A stretch of 64,000 nt of DNA. Source: Algoriphagus aquimarinus. GTDB taxonomy: Bacteria > Bacteroidota > Bacteroidia > Cytophagales > Cyclobacteriaceae. Below the pieces are notes generated by a model, which saw nothing but the letters and a program-made list of their open reading frames with translations, made no database searches and was not told the DNA's origin. Of this stretch, positions 17,392 through 28,587 are shown piece after piece. The stretch covers positions 123,854-187,853 of the forward strand of contig NZ_VORW01000006.1 in assembly GCF_007997215.1 (NCBI RefSeq). Direction: 5' to 3'. Position 1 is the stretch's first letter; every line of letters starts with the position of its first letter. Both the position numbers and the translations under genes were made by a program.

Positions 17392-18255
17392 TTACTTAAG
17401 TTTTTGAAATTCCGCTTTGATCTTTTGGTTCAATCCTAAGCTTGCACGAAGCATAGGAAGTCTCACCTGATCATCACAGATTCCCATGTGACAAAGCAAG
17501 TTTTTGATGCCTACAGGATTGCTTTCCTCATACATAAGATGATTCAGGGGTAAAAGGGAGAAAGCAGCTTTAAGACTTTCTGCTTCTGCACCATGGCACA
17601 TGGCATTAAAAGTAGCAGGAAGCGCATTTGCCATCACTGAAATAATCCCAGATCCGCCAATGCTATACAAAGCTTTGGTCATGAGATCATCACCAGAAAC
17701 CAACAAGAAATCTTTTGGCATTTTCGCAGCGATTTGCATGCATTGCTCCAAGTTCCCACTCGCCTCTTTCATCCCTATAATATTAGAATGCTCTGCAAGG
17801 CTAAGGGTAGTTTCGGCAGTGATGTTCGACATGGTTCTGCCTGGGATATTGTATAATATCACAGGTACAGGACAAGCATCAGCGATCGCTTTATAATGCG
17901 CGATAATTCCTGCCTGAGTTGGCTTGTTATAATAGGGACTTACAGAAAGGATGGCGGTGATGCCAGTGAAATCTGTAGCCGCTATATCACTCAATACAGA
18001 CATGGTATTATTTCCACCCATTCCATAGACTACAGGCACGCGTCCAGCATTATATTCGAGACAGGCATTGAGCACCTGTTTTTTCTCAGAAGATGAAAGA
18101 GTAACTGTCTCCCCAGTTGTGCCCAAAACCACCAAATAATCCACTCCACCGTCGATTACATGATCGATAAGTCGTTTTAGACCATCGAAATCAATAGAGT
18201 AATCATCGTGAAATGGGGTGACAAGGGCTACGCCGGTTCCTTTAAGTTGATTCAT
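17392..18255 (-). CDS. dapA: 4-hydroxy-tetrahydrodipicolinate synthase
   Basis: This 287-residue TIM-barrel lyase condenses pyruvate and aspartate semialdehyde, the first step of the diaminopimelate/lysine branch. Visible signatures are GTTGE (45-49), SVSPYYNKPTQ (104-114), Y135 in LYNIPGR and the Schiff-base lysine K163 in GMKEASGN. Tyr and Arg in the NIPGR segment argue for DapA over NanA-type lyases. It is the first gene of the unit with xseA and xseB. The minus strand upstream carries TATCTTTA, a near match to the -7 element. Confidence 0.94.
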   Translation of the reverse strand: MNQLKGTGVALVTPFHDDYSIDFDGLKRLIDHVIDGGVDYLVVLGTTGETVTLSSSEKKQVLNACLEYNAGRVPVVYGMGGNNTMSVLSDIAATDFTGITAILSVSPYYNKPTQAGIIAHYKAIADACPVPVILYNIPGRTMSNITAETTLSLAEHSNIIGMKEASGNLEQCMQIAAKMPKDFLLVSGDDLMTKALYSIGGSGIISVMANALPATFNAMCHGAEAESLKAAFSLLPLNHLMYEESNPVGIKNLLCHMGICDDQVRLPMLRASLGLNQKIKAEFQKLK

Positions 18256-18329
18256 GTATATAAGGTTTGGGAGGCTAAAGATAAGGGGATGCTAGGAATT
18301 GACATTCTGTTTTTGGAAAAAAACGCCTC

Positions 18330-20954
<2,625 letters not shown>

Positions 20955-20956
20955 TT

Positions 20957-20993
20957 ACCGCAAAGTCACCGAGTGCGCAAAGAAAGTCGCAAG
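20957..20993. repeat. Dispersed intergenic repeat fragment (ACCGCAAAGTCACCGAG type)
   Basis: ACCGCAAAGTCACCGAG followed by TGCGCAAAGAAAGTCGCAAGG resembles a short repeat scattered through Bacteroidota intergenic gaps. Degenerate relatives occur at 23149-23175 (GTTGCGCCACCGCGCCGTTG), 43379-43415 (CACAGGAGAGCACTGAGG) and about 58768-58790 (GCGCCTTTGCGCCTTGG). No coding capacity is seen. Confidence 0.45.
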
Positions 20994-21021
20994 GGATTTT
21001 TGAGGCGTATTTAAAGAATCA

Positions 21022-21987
21022 TCAATCAATAGCTTCATTCCCTATATCTACATTCAAGTTCTGAAAGTTATTTAAGAGATCCTTCCAAGTGCTATTTCTT
21101 AAGCTTCCTCCTTGATAAAGATTTGATTTGAAATCCTTTGTGATCACCATTAATGAAGTAGATCTTTTGTAAGGAGTTTCGATGCTGACTTGTTTAATAT
21201 TGTCTACTCTGTATTTATCATTCACCCATGGCCATACATGATTCTTGACCACTAGGTAATTATTGTCTAGGTGAAAATAATGAAGTTGAGACCCCAAGAA
21301 TCCATAAGTGAAGCCAAAAATAACGATCCATACTAAAAATAAGAGTCCAAAATGGTTGGGTGAATTTATTACCATAAATATGGTAAAGGCGTTCAATCCG
21401 TAAATCACAAGTCCGTTAAATGATAGAATATGGTTACCACTATATTTTGTCATTCCACTGAGGTTTACAAAACCAATTGGATCAACTTTCGAAGTTTCTA
21501 ATATTGGGTTTAGTTCGATTGGCTTTTTGGCATCTATGCACTCAATTACTTGCTGGAGTGTTTTTCTAATGGTGGGCATATTTTCATAGCGGGAAGCTAT
21601 AAGGTCTATTTTCCTGCCATTTTTGAGTTTAAGGATTGTTGCATCCAAGGGTGAATTTGCGATTTGACTTTTGCCGATCAATTCAATCATCTTAATCTCG
21701 CTCCAGGATATGAATTCCTTATTAAATAGGTTGCTGACTTTTATTCCTTTGCTATCAATCTGGATAGATTTACTCATTTTTATGTAGTGAATGGAAGTCC
21801 CAATAATCACTGCAAATAGAATAAGACTTCCGTAAATGGGGGTTTTGAAGATTGAATCTACTTTCCCATTGTTTACATCTTCGAAAGAAAGGAATATTAA
21901 GAAGCTGGCTATTGCGCCCAGCCAAAAAATAAGTAATACGGGAGCTATTATTGAGTTCAGAATGTTCAACCTACTTGTTATTGTCAT
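21022..21987 (-). CDS. Membrane protein with two PH-like (TM plus beta) units, unknown function
   Basis: From the ATG at 21987 this is a 321-residue protein; the frame opens further to 22152, but that part looks non-coding. It has two copies of the same layout: a pair of transmembrane helices (about 9-33 and 52-68; again 183-199 and 205-225) followed by a soluble beta-rich segment. The soluble parts (IQIDSKGIKVSNLFNKEFISWSEI and LVVKNHVWPWVNDKYRVDNIKQVSI) look like bacterial PH-fold domains of the DUF304 kind. The first half continues with KLKNGRKIDLIA. No enzyme motif is seen. It stands alone between ligA and a toxin-antitoxin pair. Confidence 0.5.
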   Translation of the reverse strand: MTITSRLNILNSIIAPVLLIFWLGAIASFLIFLSFEDVNNGKVDSIFKTPIYGSLILFAVIIGTSIHYIKMSKSIQIDSKGIKVSNLFNKEFISWSEIKMIELIGKSQIANSPLDATILKLKNGRKIDLIASRYENMPTIRKTLQQVIECIDAKKPIELNPILETSKVDPIGFVNLSGMTKYSGNHILSFNGLVIYGLNAFTIFMVINSPNHFGLLFLVWIVIFGFTYGFLGSQLHYFHLDNNYLVVKNHVWPWVNDKYRVDNIKQVSIETPYKRSTSLMVITKDFKSNLYQGGSLRNSTWKDLLNNFQNLNVDIGNEAID

Positions 21988-22361
21988 TTGGAGAGTTGGA
22001 ATCTGATTTTCTTCACCTAATCTACCCGTCTTATAACTTTTTCTTTGAGATAATTGAACGACATTGTGATTTTTCTTCACAAACCATCGTTCATGCAATT
22101 TGCACCAAGGTTCGTCAAAAATATAACAACGTCCTTTCCTCAGATAGATCATTCTACTAGAATGTAGGAACTTTGGTCAAAATTCTATGAACTTTCCTCT
22201 AAAAAGTAAGAACGTTCCCCGAATTTGTAAGACACTTTTTCCCTGAGGTACAATCGCCCACCTGGGGAATGTGATTCTGTGTTAAAAGATAGAAAATGCT
22301 GTAAATAAGAACTAAAGTTGTTGAATTCGGAATAAAATACTGAAATGATGGCCTGATGAAT

Positions 22362-22679
22362 CTATAAAAATGTCAATCCAATTTTCTTGTTCAATCCTTG
22401 TTCAAAAATTCTGATTAGAGTAGAAAGTTGGATGTTTCCTTTTCCGTTTTCGAGTTTAGAGATGTAGCTTTTTTTTGTACCAGCTTTCTCAGCCAATTGT
22501 TCTTGAGTCAGTTTTGCTTCCTTACGTGCTGATTTTAGCATTTCACTTACAATGAACATTTGGGCACCTTCCTCGTATTTGTTGCGATTCTCTGTGCCGA
22601 TTTTTCCATGTTCGAGTTCGATCAATTCATCAAATGTCTTTATGTTTTTATAATCTTTCATAGTTTTAGTTTTTACCAT
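22362..22679 (-). CDS. Xre-type helix-turn-helix antitoxin (HigA-like)
   Basis: This protein of about 105 residues has a Cro/C1-type HTH in its C-terminal half (EAKLTQEQLAEKAGTKKSYISKLENGKGNIQLSTLIRIF). The N-terminal half (YKNIKTFDELIELEHGKIGTENRNKYEEGAQMFIVSEML) would wrap the toxin. The gene follows the toxin with an overlap of about 14 bp, the toxin-first order of higBA modules. The complex probably represses its own promoter. The start is the ATG at 22679; an internal ATG at 22661 is an alternative. Confidence 0.87.
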   Translation of the reverse strand: MVKTKTMKDYKNIKTFDELIELEHGKIGTENRNKYEEGAQMFIVSEMLKSARKEAKLTQEQLAEKAGTKKSYISKLENGKGNIQLSTLIRIFEQGLNKKIGLTFL

Positions 22680-22935
22680 CAAAATATTCTTTCATAATCC
22701 TCTCCGCTTTTTCTAATTCTTTTCGAGGTGTCTTTTGTGATTTTTTTTGGAAACCATTAAACAGAACAACTAGCTGCCCCTCATCAAAACAGCAGAAAAT
22801 CCTATAAATGCTAGACTGGTATTCGATGCGGATTTCGTAGAGTCCGTTCGTTCCAGATAAATGCTTCAAGAATTTTTCAGGAACACGGTCAACTTGTTTA
22901 ATCAATTCGAAAACATACTGGATTTTACCTTTCAC
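22666..22935 (-). CDS. RelE/HigB-family (Gp49-like) toxin, start codon unclear
   Basis: This is a predicted mRNA-cleaving or translation-blocking toxin paired with the downstream HTH antitoxin. Conserved stretches include KHLSGTNGLYEIRIEYQSSIYRIFCCF and LVVLFNGFQKKSQKTPRKELEKA. The first usable start codon is the GTG at 22935, giving 89 residues. The same frame continues upstream without a stop to 22998 and encodes KRIIFYENYFIEFYREQ, which looks like the true N-terminus of this family (about 110 residues). No ATG, GTG or TTG exists there: the frame meets a TAA formed at a run of nine A (22992-23000). The toxin is therefore N-terminally truncated, read by slippage, or inactive. Confidence 0.7.
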   Translation of the reverse strand: MKGKIQYVFELIKQVDRVPEKFLKHLSGTNGLYEIRIEYQSSIYRIFCCFDEGQLVVLFNGFQKKSQKTPRKELEKAERIMKEYFDGKN

Positions 22936-23268
22936 TTTTTGATCTTGCTCTCGGTAGAATTCTATGAAGTAATTTTCGTAAAAGATTATTCTTTTTTTTT
23001 ATCAAAGTTATCTTAAAAGGTAACATTAGCAATTTTTTAATTTGAATTTTTGGTGATGATTTAAAGTCTCCTTTAGAGCAATCTAAAGCGCGATAGCTTT
23101 TCAACACAGAATCTTCGAGGTTCAAAAAAGACTTCAAAGCATATCAATACGTTGCGCCACCGCGCCGTTGCGAGCAAAATCAGGATCTTTGAGCTGCCGA
23201 AAGAATTTTACATTGCATATCCTCCCTTTATTTTAAATCTTTGTTATCCTAATTCTCCCCAATCACCT
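22936..23268. other. Intergenic region upstream of the HigBA-like pair and the second TetR
   Basis: Besides the toxin-frame extension at 22936-22998, this 333-bp gap holds an A/T-rich stretch likely to contain the toxin-antitoxin promoter. Near 23149-23175 lies a G/C-rich repeat fragment (GTTGCGCCACCGCGCCGTTG). A 70-codon minus-strand frame (22925-23137) overlaps the toxin start and is very basic; I do not regard it as a gene. Confidence 0.4.
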
Positions 23269-23901
23269 ATGTCTAAGAAAGCCAATCTTGAAAGTAAGAT
23301 TCTGGATGCCGCCTACAAACTTTTTCTGGAGAAAGGCTACCGCCAAACTACCATGGATGATATCGCCCAAATTCTGGGCATGAGCAAAAAGACACTCTAT
23401 AAATATTATCCCGGTAAGATGGAATTACTCGGAGCGTCTTTTGAAGTAACCAAAACCAAGCTTACAGCCAAGGTGGAGGCGATTGTGGACAATAGATACA
23501 TTTCATTTCCGCTTAAATTGAAGTCCACTTTGACTGTGATGGCTTCACTTCTTGGGCCTATTAATCCTGATCTTTTCGAAGATCTTAGAGAGCATGCACC
23601 CGAAATATGGGAAGATCTCACCCAATATATCAATGAGTCTGCCTACACCCGTTTTAAGAAGTTGTTGGAGCAGGGGGTAAGCGAGGGCTTGGTCAATCCC
23701 TCCATCAATATCAATCTTGTAGTTATGCTTTATGCGACTGCGGTACAATCGCTTATGGATCCAAAATTCATTAGCCAGTTTCCCGAGCCCATCCAACAAG
23801 GCATGAAGAATCCTCCTGCCGATATATACGATCAGGCAATCACTATTATATACAATGGTATTTTGACAGATGAGGCACGCAATGAATTTGCAAATGCCTA
23901 A
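23269..23901 (+). CDS. TetR/AcrR-family transcriptional regulator
   Basis: This 210-residue regulator has a TetR_N helix-turn-helix at about residues 10-55 (TTMDDIAQILGMSKKTLYKYYPGKMELL). A helical ligand-binding domain follows. I take the ATG at 23269 because the HTH begins just after it; the frame is open to 23152 through repeat-like sequence. It resembles the pump regulator at 7611 in length and layout. Its neighbour metG, with its own -7 element, is an unlikely target. The operator and ligand are unknown. Confidence 0.88.
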   Translation: MSKKANLESKILDAAYKLFLEKGYRQTTMDDIAQILGMSKKTLYKYYPGKMELLGASFEVTKTKLTAKVEAIVDNRYISFPLKLKSTLTVMASLLGPINPDLFEDLREHAPEIWEDLTQYINESAYTRFKKLLEQGVSEGLVNPSININLVVMLYATAVQSLMDPKFISQFPEPIQQGMKNPPADIYDQAITIIYNGILTDEARNEFANA

Positions 23902-23923
23902 GACTCGCTTTGCCTGATTTTCC

Positions 23924-23931
23924 TATCTTTG
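23924..23931 (+). promoter_or_regulatory. Bacteroidota -7 promoter element for metG
   Basis: TATCTTTG matches TAnnTTTG exactly and lies 65 bp before the metG ATG, just after the TetR stop. A TTTG at 23909 is too close to be the -33 box, so only the -7 part is supported. Confidence 0.5.
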
Positions 23932-23996
23932 CGCCTTGATCCTGTCAGGAATTTGTTTTCAAAGCGGGGTTTACTAGTTAGAATCTTAGATTGATC

Positions 23997-26057
23997 ATGA
24001 GCAATAAGAATTTCAAAAGATATACAGTCACTTCCGCACTTCCTTATGCCAATGGCCCGCTTCATATAGGTCATTTGGCTGGATGCTACATTCCCTCAGA
24101 TATTTATGTTCGCTATTTGCGAAGCCTGAGAAGGGACGTAGCCTACATATGCGGTTCTGATGAGCACGGTGTGGCGATTACCATCAAGGCAAAAAAAGAA
24201 GGTAAGACTCCTCAGGAGGTGGTGGATCACTACCATCAGATCATGAAGACGAGTTTTCAGGAATTTGGGATCAGTTTTGATCATTATTCCCGTACTTCAG
24301 CGCCTATACATCATGAGACTGCGCAAGGTTTTTTCAAGGATTTGTATGAAAAAGGCGAATTCCTAGAAGAGACTACCGAGCAATATTATGATGAGGAAGC
24401 CGATCAGTTTTTGGCGGATAGATACATAGAAGGTACTTGCCCGAAATGTGGCAATGAGCACGCCTATGGAGATCAGTGCGAGAAATGTGGTAGCTCGCTT
24501 AGCCCTACAGAACTCATCAATCCAAAATCAAAACTCAGCGGTAGAACTCCTGTTTTGAAAGCGACGAAACATTGGTTTCTTGACTTGGCGAGGTATCAGG
24601 ATTTCCTGAAAAAATGGATACTCGAAGATCATGCGAATGATTGGAAAAATAACGTACTAGGCCAATGTCGTTCTTGGCTAGAAGCAGGCGAAGGACTGCA
24701 AGCTAGATCGATGACCAGAGATTTGGATTGGGGAATAAAAGTGCCTTTGCAGGACGCAGAGGGCAAAGTGCTTTATGTTTGGTTTGATGCGCCGATTGGT
24801 TACATCTCTTCGACTAAAGAATGGGCTGCAGAAAAAGGAATTGATTGGCAGCCGTATTGGAAGGATCAAGATACCAAACTGGTACACTTTATCGGAAAAG
24901 ATAACATTGTATTCCACTGCATTATTTTCCCTGCAATCCTGAAAACTCACGGCGATTACATACTTCCTGAAAATGTGCCGGCAAATGAGTTTTTGAACCT
25001 AGAAGGAGACAAGATCTCAACTTCCAGAAACTGGGCGGTTTGGCTTCATGAGTATTTGGAGGAGTTTCCTGGCAAGCAGGATGTACTTCGCTATGTGCTT
25101 ACAGCAAATGCACCGGAGACCAAGGACAATGACTTTACTTGGAAGGATTTTCAGACTAGAAATAACTCAGAGCTGGTTGCCATTTACGGAAATTTCGTGA
25201 ATCGTGCAGTCGTTTTGACTCATAAATACTATCAGGGAATCATCCCTCAGCGAGGTGAATTGACTGGTTATGATCAGGAGATTTTGGATGCTTTGGCAGA
25301 GTTTCCTGAGAAAATTGCTTCCTCTATCGAGCGCTACAGATTCCGTGAGGCACTGAGCATAGTGATGGAATTGGCTCGATTGGGAAATAAATACCTAGCG
25401 GATACAGAGCCTTGGAAGGTCATTAAAACCGATGAAGCCCGTACTGGGACTATCCTGAATATCGCGTTGAATATCGCAGCGAACCTTGCGATTGTATCAG
25501 AGCCATTCTTGCCATTTACTGCTGGGAAACTAGTGGGTCTTTTCGGAATGGAAAAAATAGATTGGTCTGAAGCTGGTCAGGGTGAACTGCTGAAAGCAGG
25601 AACTTCACTGGGAGAGATGGGATTGCTATTCGAGAAAATCGAAGATGAAACTGTAGAAAAACAAGTACAAAAACTATTAGATGCCAAGAAGATGAATGAA
25701 GCTGAAAGTGCACAAGTTCCAGCGATGAAAGAGATCATTGCTTATGATGATTTCGCTAAGCTTGATATGCGTGTAGTTACCATTTTGGAAGCGGAGAGAA
25801 TGCCAAAATCCAAGAAACTTCTCAAGCTCAAAGTGGATATTGGCTTGGGACATAGAACAGTGCTCAGCGGTGTGGCTGAACACTTCGAACCAGAATATCT
25901 GATCGGTAAGCAAGTAACAATGCTGATCAACCTTGCTCCACGCAAAATGATGGGTATAGACTCTGAAGGCATGATTCTGATGGCAGAAGACAAAGACGGG
26001 AAGCTGAAGCTACTTGTGCCTCATGAAAGTACTGCGAGTGGATCGGGGATTTCGTAA
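23997..26057 (+). CDS. metG: Methionyl-tRNA synthetase with C-terminal tRNA-binding domain
   Basis: This 686-residue class I synthetase charges tRNA-Met. HIGH is at residues 23-26. A zinc knuckle has C148, C151, C161 and C164 (CPKC...CEKC). The KMSKS-type loop is KISTSR (339-344), the usual variant for MetG. The anticodon-binding helical domain follows at about 385-550. A C-terminal EMAP/Csa-like tRNA-binding domain starts near 575 ([31 protein letters not shown]) and also serves in dimerisation. The ATG at 23997 is preferred over a TTG two codons upstream. A clear terminator follows. Confidence 0.96.
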   Translation: MSNKNFKRYTVTSALPYANGPLHIGHLAGCYIPSDIYVRYLRSLRRDVAYICGSDEHGVAITIKAKKEGKTPQEVVDHYHQIMKTSFQEFGISFDHYSRTSAPIHHETAQGFFKDLYEKGEFLEETTEQYYDEEADQFLADRYIEGTCPKCGNEHAYGDQCEKCGSSLSPTELINPKSKLSGRTPVLKATKHWFLDLARYQDFLKKWILEDHANDWKNNVLGQCRSWLEAGEGLQARSMTRDLDWGIKVPLQDAEGKVLYVWFDAPIGYISSTKEWAAEKGIDWQPYWKDQDTKLVHFIGKDNIVFHCIIFPAILKTHGDYILPENVPANEFLNLEGDKISTSRNWAVWLHEYLEEFPGKQDVLRYVLTANAPETKDNDFTWKDFQTRNNSELVAIYGNFVNRAVVLTHKYYQGIIPQRGELTGYDQEILDALAEFPEKIASSIERYRFREALSIVMELARLGNKYLADTEPWKVIKTDEARTGTILNIALNIAANLAIVSEPFLPFTAGKLVGLFGMEKIDWSEAGQGELLKAGTSLGEMGLLFEKIEDETVEKQVQKLLDAKKMNEAESAQVPAMKEIIAYDDFAKLDMRVVTILEAERMPKSKKLLKLKVDIGLGHRTVLSGVAEHFEPEYLIGKQVTMLINLAPRKMMGIDSEGMILMAEDKDGKLKLLVPHESTASGSGIS

Positions 26058-26086
26058 GCAGCAAGATTTAAGTAGTAAGAAACTAG

Positions 26087-26120
26087 AAATCTGTCAAATT
26101 ATTTATTTGACAGATTTTTT
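26087..26120 (+). terminator. Terminator of metG
   Basis: Arms AAATCTGTCAAAT (26087-26099) and ATTTGACAGATTT (26105-26117) form a 13-bp perfect stem, followed by T residues. It lies 30 bp after the metG stop. Confidence 0.88.
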
Positions 26121-26254
26121 CATTTTAAATCAAATGCTCATTTAATTAAACGAATTCTATCATGATTCTTTTGTGTACTAATATTCTCTAACTTACTTTT
26201 AAATTCTGAATAAGCAACATCAATAATTGCTAGAAGATTATTTAAAGAAATTTT

Positions 26255-27193
26255 ATGGATAGAGTTCTTTTAACCCTGATTACATTTTTTCTCTTTACTC
26301 CATGTTTTAGCCAAATGGAGATTACGAATGTGAGGTCTGGTGCACATCAATTGGTTGTAGGTACTGAACTTTATATGATTCCTCCGCCAAACTTTTTTAG
26401 TCCTGGTATACCGGGGTTTTTAGAGCCTGCATCTCATGCAGCAGTTATGGCTACGAAGGTTCTAAATAGTAATTATGAGGAGTTTTTGTCTGGATTTGAT
26501 GAATTGATAGGAAAGGAAAAAGTAGTTAAGCATGTTGAGGATGTATTAATCAACGGAAACAAGGGTAAATTTTTTATATTTGAAGAAATTCGAGATGGAG
26601 ATCCGATAACCAATCACACTTTGTTTTTCGGAAGTGACGAGTTCTTATATATGGTGATAGGTGTTTGCCCTTCAGATCATCCAGGAATTAATGAATCTAT
26701 CAAAGAGTCCATTCTTTCAGTGATTTATGATTCAAATCCGACTGAACTGCGAGAAAAATCATTCTCTGTTAGAACAGAAAACACCAAGCTGATACAGGGT
26801 GGGGAAAAAGCAGGTATCATTTTTTATACTGTAGATGGTAAAGTTCCAACTGAGGCTGAAGATAAAACAGCCTTTATTATTGGTTCCTCTTTATATAATT
26901 TAGAGATAGTTAACAGAAGAACCTATTCAGTAAATCGAATCAAGCAGCTGCCATATAAAAATATTCAGGTAAGTGAAGATTTATTGCGAGAAGTAAAAAT
27001 AAATGGACTAGATGGTTTTGAATTTGATTTTAGAGGAGCAAAAGAGCTAGATAGACCAGAAGAAATGGTTTATTCCGTAATGTTATTTGACGGGCCGAAG
27101 TATTATCTGCTGCTTGGGAATGCATTTAATGATTTCGACGAAAACCTGAAACTGTTTAAATCAATTTCCTTAACCTTCGAGCTCATCGATTAG
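26255..27193 (+). CDS. Secreted protein of unknown function
   Basis: This 312-residue protein has a signal peptide (residues 1-20, VLLTLITFFLFTPCFSQ). The mature part begins MEITNVRSGAHQLVVGTELYMIPPPNFF and is alpha/beta in look, with two segments that seem related. One is around 110-130 (HTLFFGSDEFLYMVIGVCP); the other is near the end (EEMVYSVMLFDGPKYYLLLGNAF). No catalytic or binding motif is recognised. It has its own flanking gaps, so it is probably a single-gene unit. Codon use looks like that of neighbouring genes. It is likely periplasmic. Confidence 0.65.
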   Translation: MDRVLLTLITFFLFTPCFSQMEITNVRSGAHQLVVGTELYMIPPPNFFSPGIPGFLEPASHAAVMATKVLNSNYEEFLSGFDELIGKEKVVKHVEDVLINGNKGKFFIFEEIRDGDPITNHTLFFGSDEFLYMVIGVCPSDHPGINESIKESILSVIYDSNPTELREKSFSVRTENTKLIQGGEKAGIIFYTVDGKVPTEAEDKTAFIIGSSLYNLEIVNRRTYSVNRIKQLPYKNIQVSEDLLREVKINGLDGFEFDFRGAKELDRPEEMVYSVMLFDGPKYYLLLGNAFNDFDENLKLFKSISLTFELID

Positions 27194-27324
27194 AATATTT
27201 TTTTTGACTTTTGGGTCAAGTTTTTCAAAAGGAGCTTTCTTAAAATACCTAAGTTAATTGGTTCGAGAATTATAAAGTTTTCAAGATCTAATTATCTAGA
27301 CTTGAGTGTTTAGAGTTTATAACC

Positions 27325-27370
27325 AAGAGCCAAGAACTCGAATGTATTTCGGTTTTCTTGGCTCTTTTTT
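27325..27370. terminator. Terminator between convergent genes
   Basis: AAGAGCCAAGAA (27325-27336) pairs with TTCTTGGCTCTT (27355-27366), followed by T. It separates the secreted-protein gene from the convergent YitT gene. A TCTTATGTCTTGCTTCTTGTC-like stretch follows, similar to words near 7380. Confidence 0.8.
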
Positions 27371-27419
27371 CTTTGTTCTAAAATCTTATGTCTTGCTTCT
27401 TGTCTCTAGCTACTATTTT

Positions 27420-28325
27420 CTAATGAAGCGGTCTCTTTTTAATCATCCCGCCTTTTGTATCCTTGATAGGATATTGGATTACGAAGGCTTTGGAGTCAAT
27501 TTTTTCAATTTCCACCAGCATTTTGGTTACTTCCAGTCGGGTGATCACGCAGAATAATACTTTCCTATCGGGTAGTTGATTGGCTTTGTCGCCGTAGCCT
27601 CCATCAGATTTTAGGACAGTTACTCCACGCCCCAGATCAAAGGAAATCATTTGCTTGATTTCTTCATTGTACGAAGACATGATCATCACGCCAAGGTATT
27701 CTTCCACACCGTTGATGATGAAATCAACTGTTTTGGAAGCCGAAAAGTAAGTCAACATGGAGTACATTGCTGTTTCTATATCTACGAAAATAGCCGCAAC
27801 TATAAAAAGGCAGACGTTGAACACCGTAATAAAGTCACCGACGGTCAGGCTGGATTTTCTACTGACAGAAATTGCGAGCACTTCCGTGCCATCAATCACT
27901 GCTCCACCTCGAATCGCGAAGCCAATCCCTGAACCCAGGAAAAAACCTCCAAACACAGCAATAAGTAATTTGTCCGCAGTGATAGCTGGAACTTCGATGT
28001 AATGAACAAGTAATGCCAGCCCAAAAATCGCCAAGGTGCTTTTGATGGCGAATGGCACTGAAACCTGCTTTGCACCAAGCAGAATGAATGGTAAGTTGAC
28101 TAGTATAATCAATACCGAAAGATTGACAGGAGTGAGCATGTCCAAGAGCAATGACATACCCATCGCGCCACCATCGAAGAATCCATTTGGTAATAAAAAC
28201 CCTTTCAGGCCAATACTTGCCATCACTACACCTATTGCAATGAAAAGCCCGTCTTTGATTTGCCGCCAAATCGTAATTCGCTTTACAATTGCGTTATCCT
28301 GTATTTTTAAAAGTCGCTTCACCAT
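27420..28325 (-). CDS. YitT-family membrane protein (DUF161/DUF2179)
   Basis: This 301-residue inner-membrane protein starts at the ATG at 28325; the frame is open to 28382. Five or so transmembrane segments (about residues 20-190) carry typical family stretches: GVVMASIGLKGFLLPNGFFDGGAMGMSLLL and FFLGSGIGFAIRGGAVIDGTEVLAI. A cytoplasmic C-terminal DUF2179 domain (about 205-285) includes GRGVTVLKSDGGYG. The biochemical role of the family is not established; transport is suspected. The gene appears monocistronic and diverges from the ATP-grasp pair. Confidence 0.9.
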   Translation of the reverse strand: MVKRLLKIQDNAIVKRITIWRQIKDGLFIAIGVVMASIGLKGFLLPNGFFDGGAMGMSLLLDMLTPVNLSVLIILVNLPFILLGAKQVSVPFAIKSTLAIFGLALLVHYIEVPAITADKLLIAVFGGFFLGSGIGFAIRGGAVIDGTEVLAISVSRKSSLTVGDFITVFNVCLFIVAAIFVDIETAMYSMLTYFSASKTVDFIINGVEEYLGVMIMSSYNEEIKQMISFDLGRGVTVLKSDGGYGDKANQLPDRKVLFCVITRLEVTKMLVEIEKIDSKAFVIQYPIKDTKGGMIKKRPLH

Positions 28326-28587
28326 GGGTCGAAAATAGAGTATTTTAATCAACTGTTCTGTCTGCAATTGCAACCAACCCAAGAATAAATACTTAACTTA
28401 ACTGGGAAGAGAGAGTTGAATTGACCGTTATCTCAATTGATGGAATGGTAATTATTGAATCTTATTATTGATAATTCGTGACAAGAATATATATTTTGAT
28501 AAAAATATGAGCCTATTTTCATAATTTTTTTGACAATTACCCTTTTTCATCTATCTTTTTGAAGCTTGTTATATTTTAGATAAACTT

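Noticed and set aside
22925..23137. A 70-codon minus-strand frame overlapping the toxin
   Set aside because: It is Lys-rich, runs through an A/T-rich gap and the poly-A run, and conflicts with the better-supported toxin frame.
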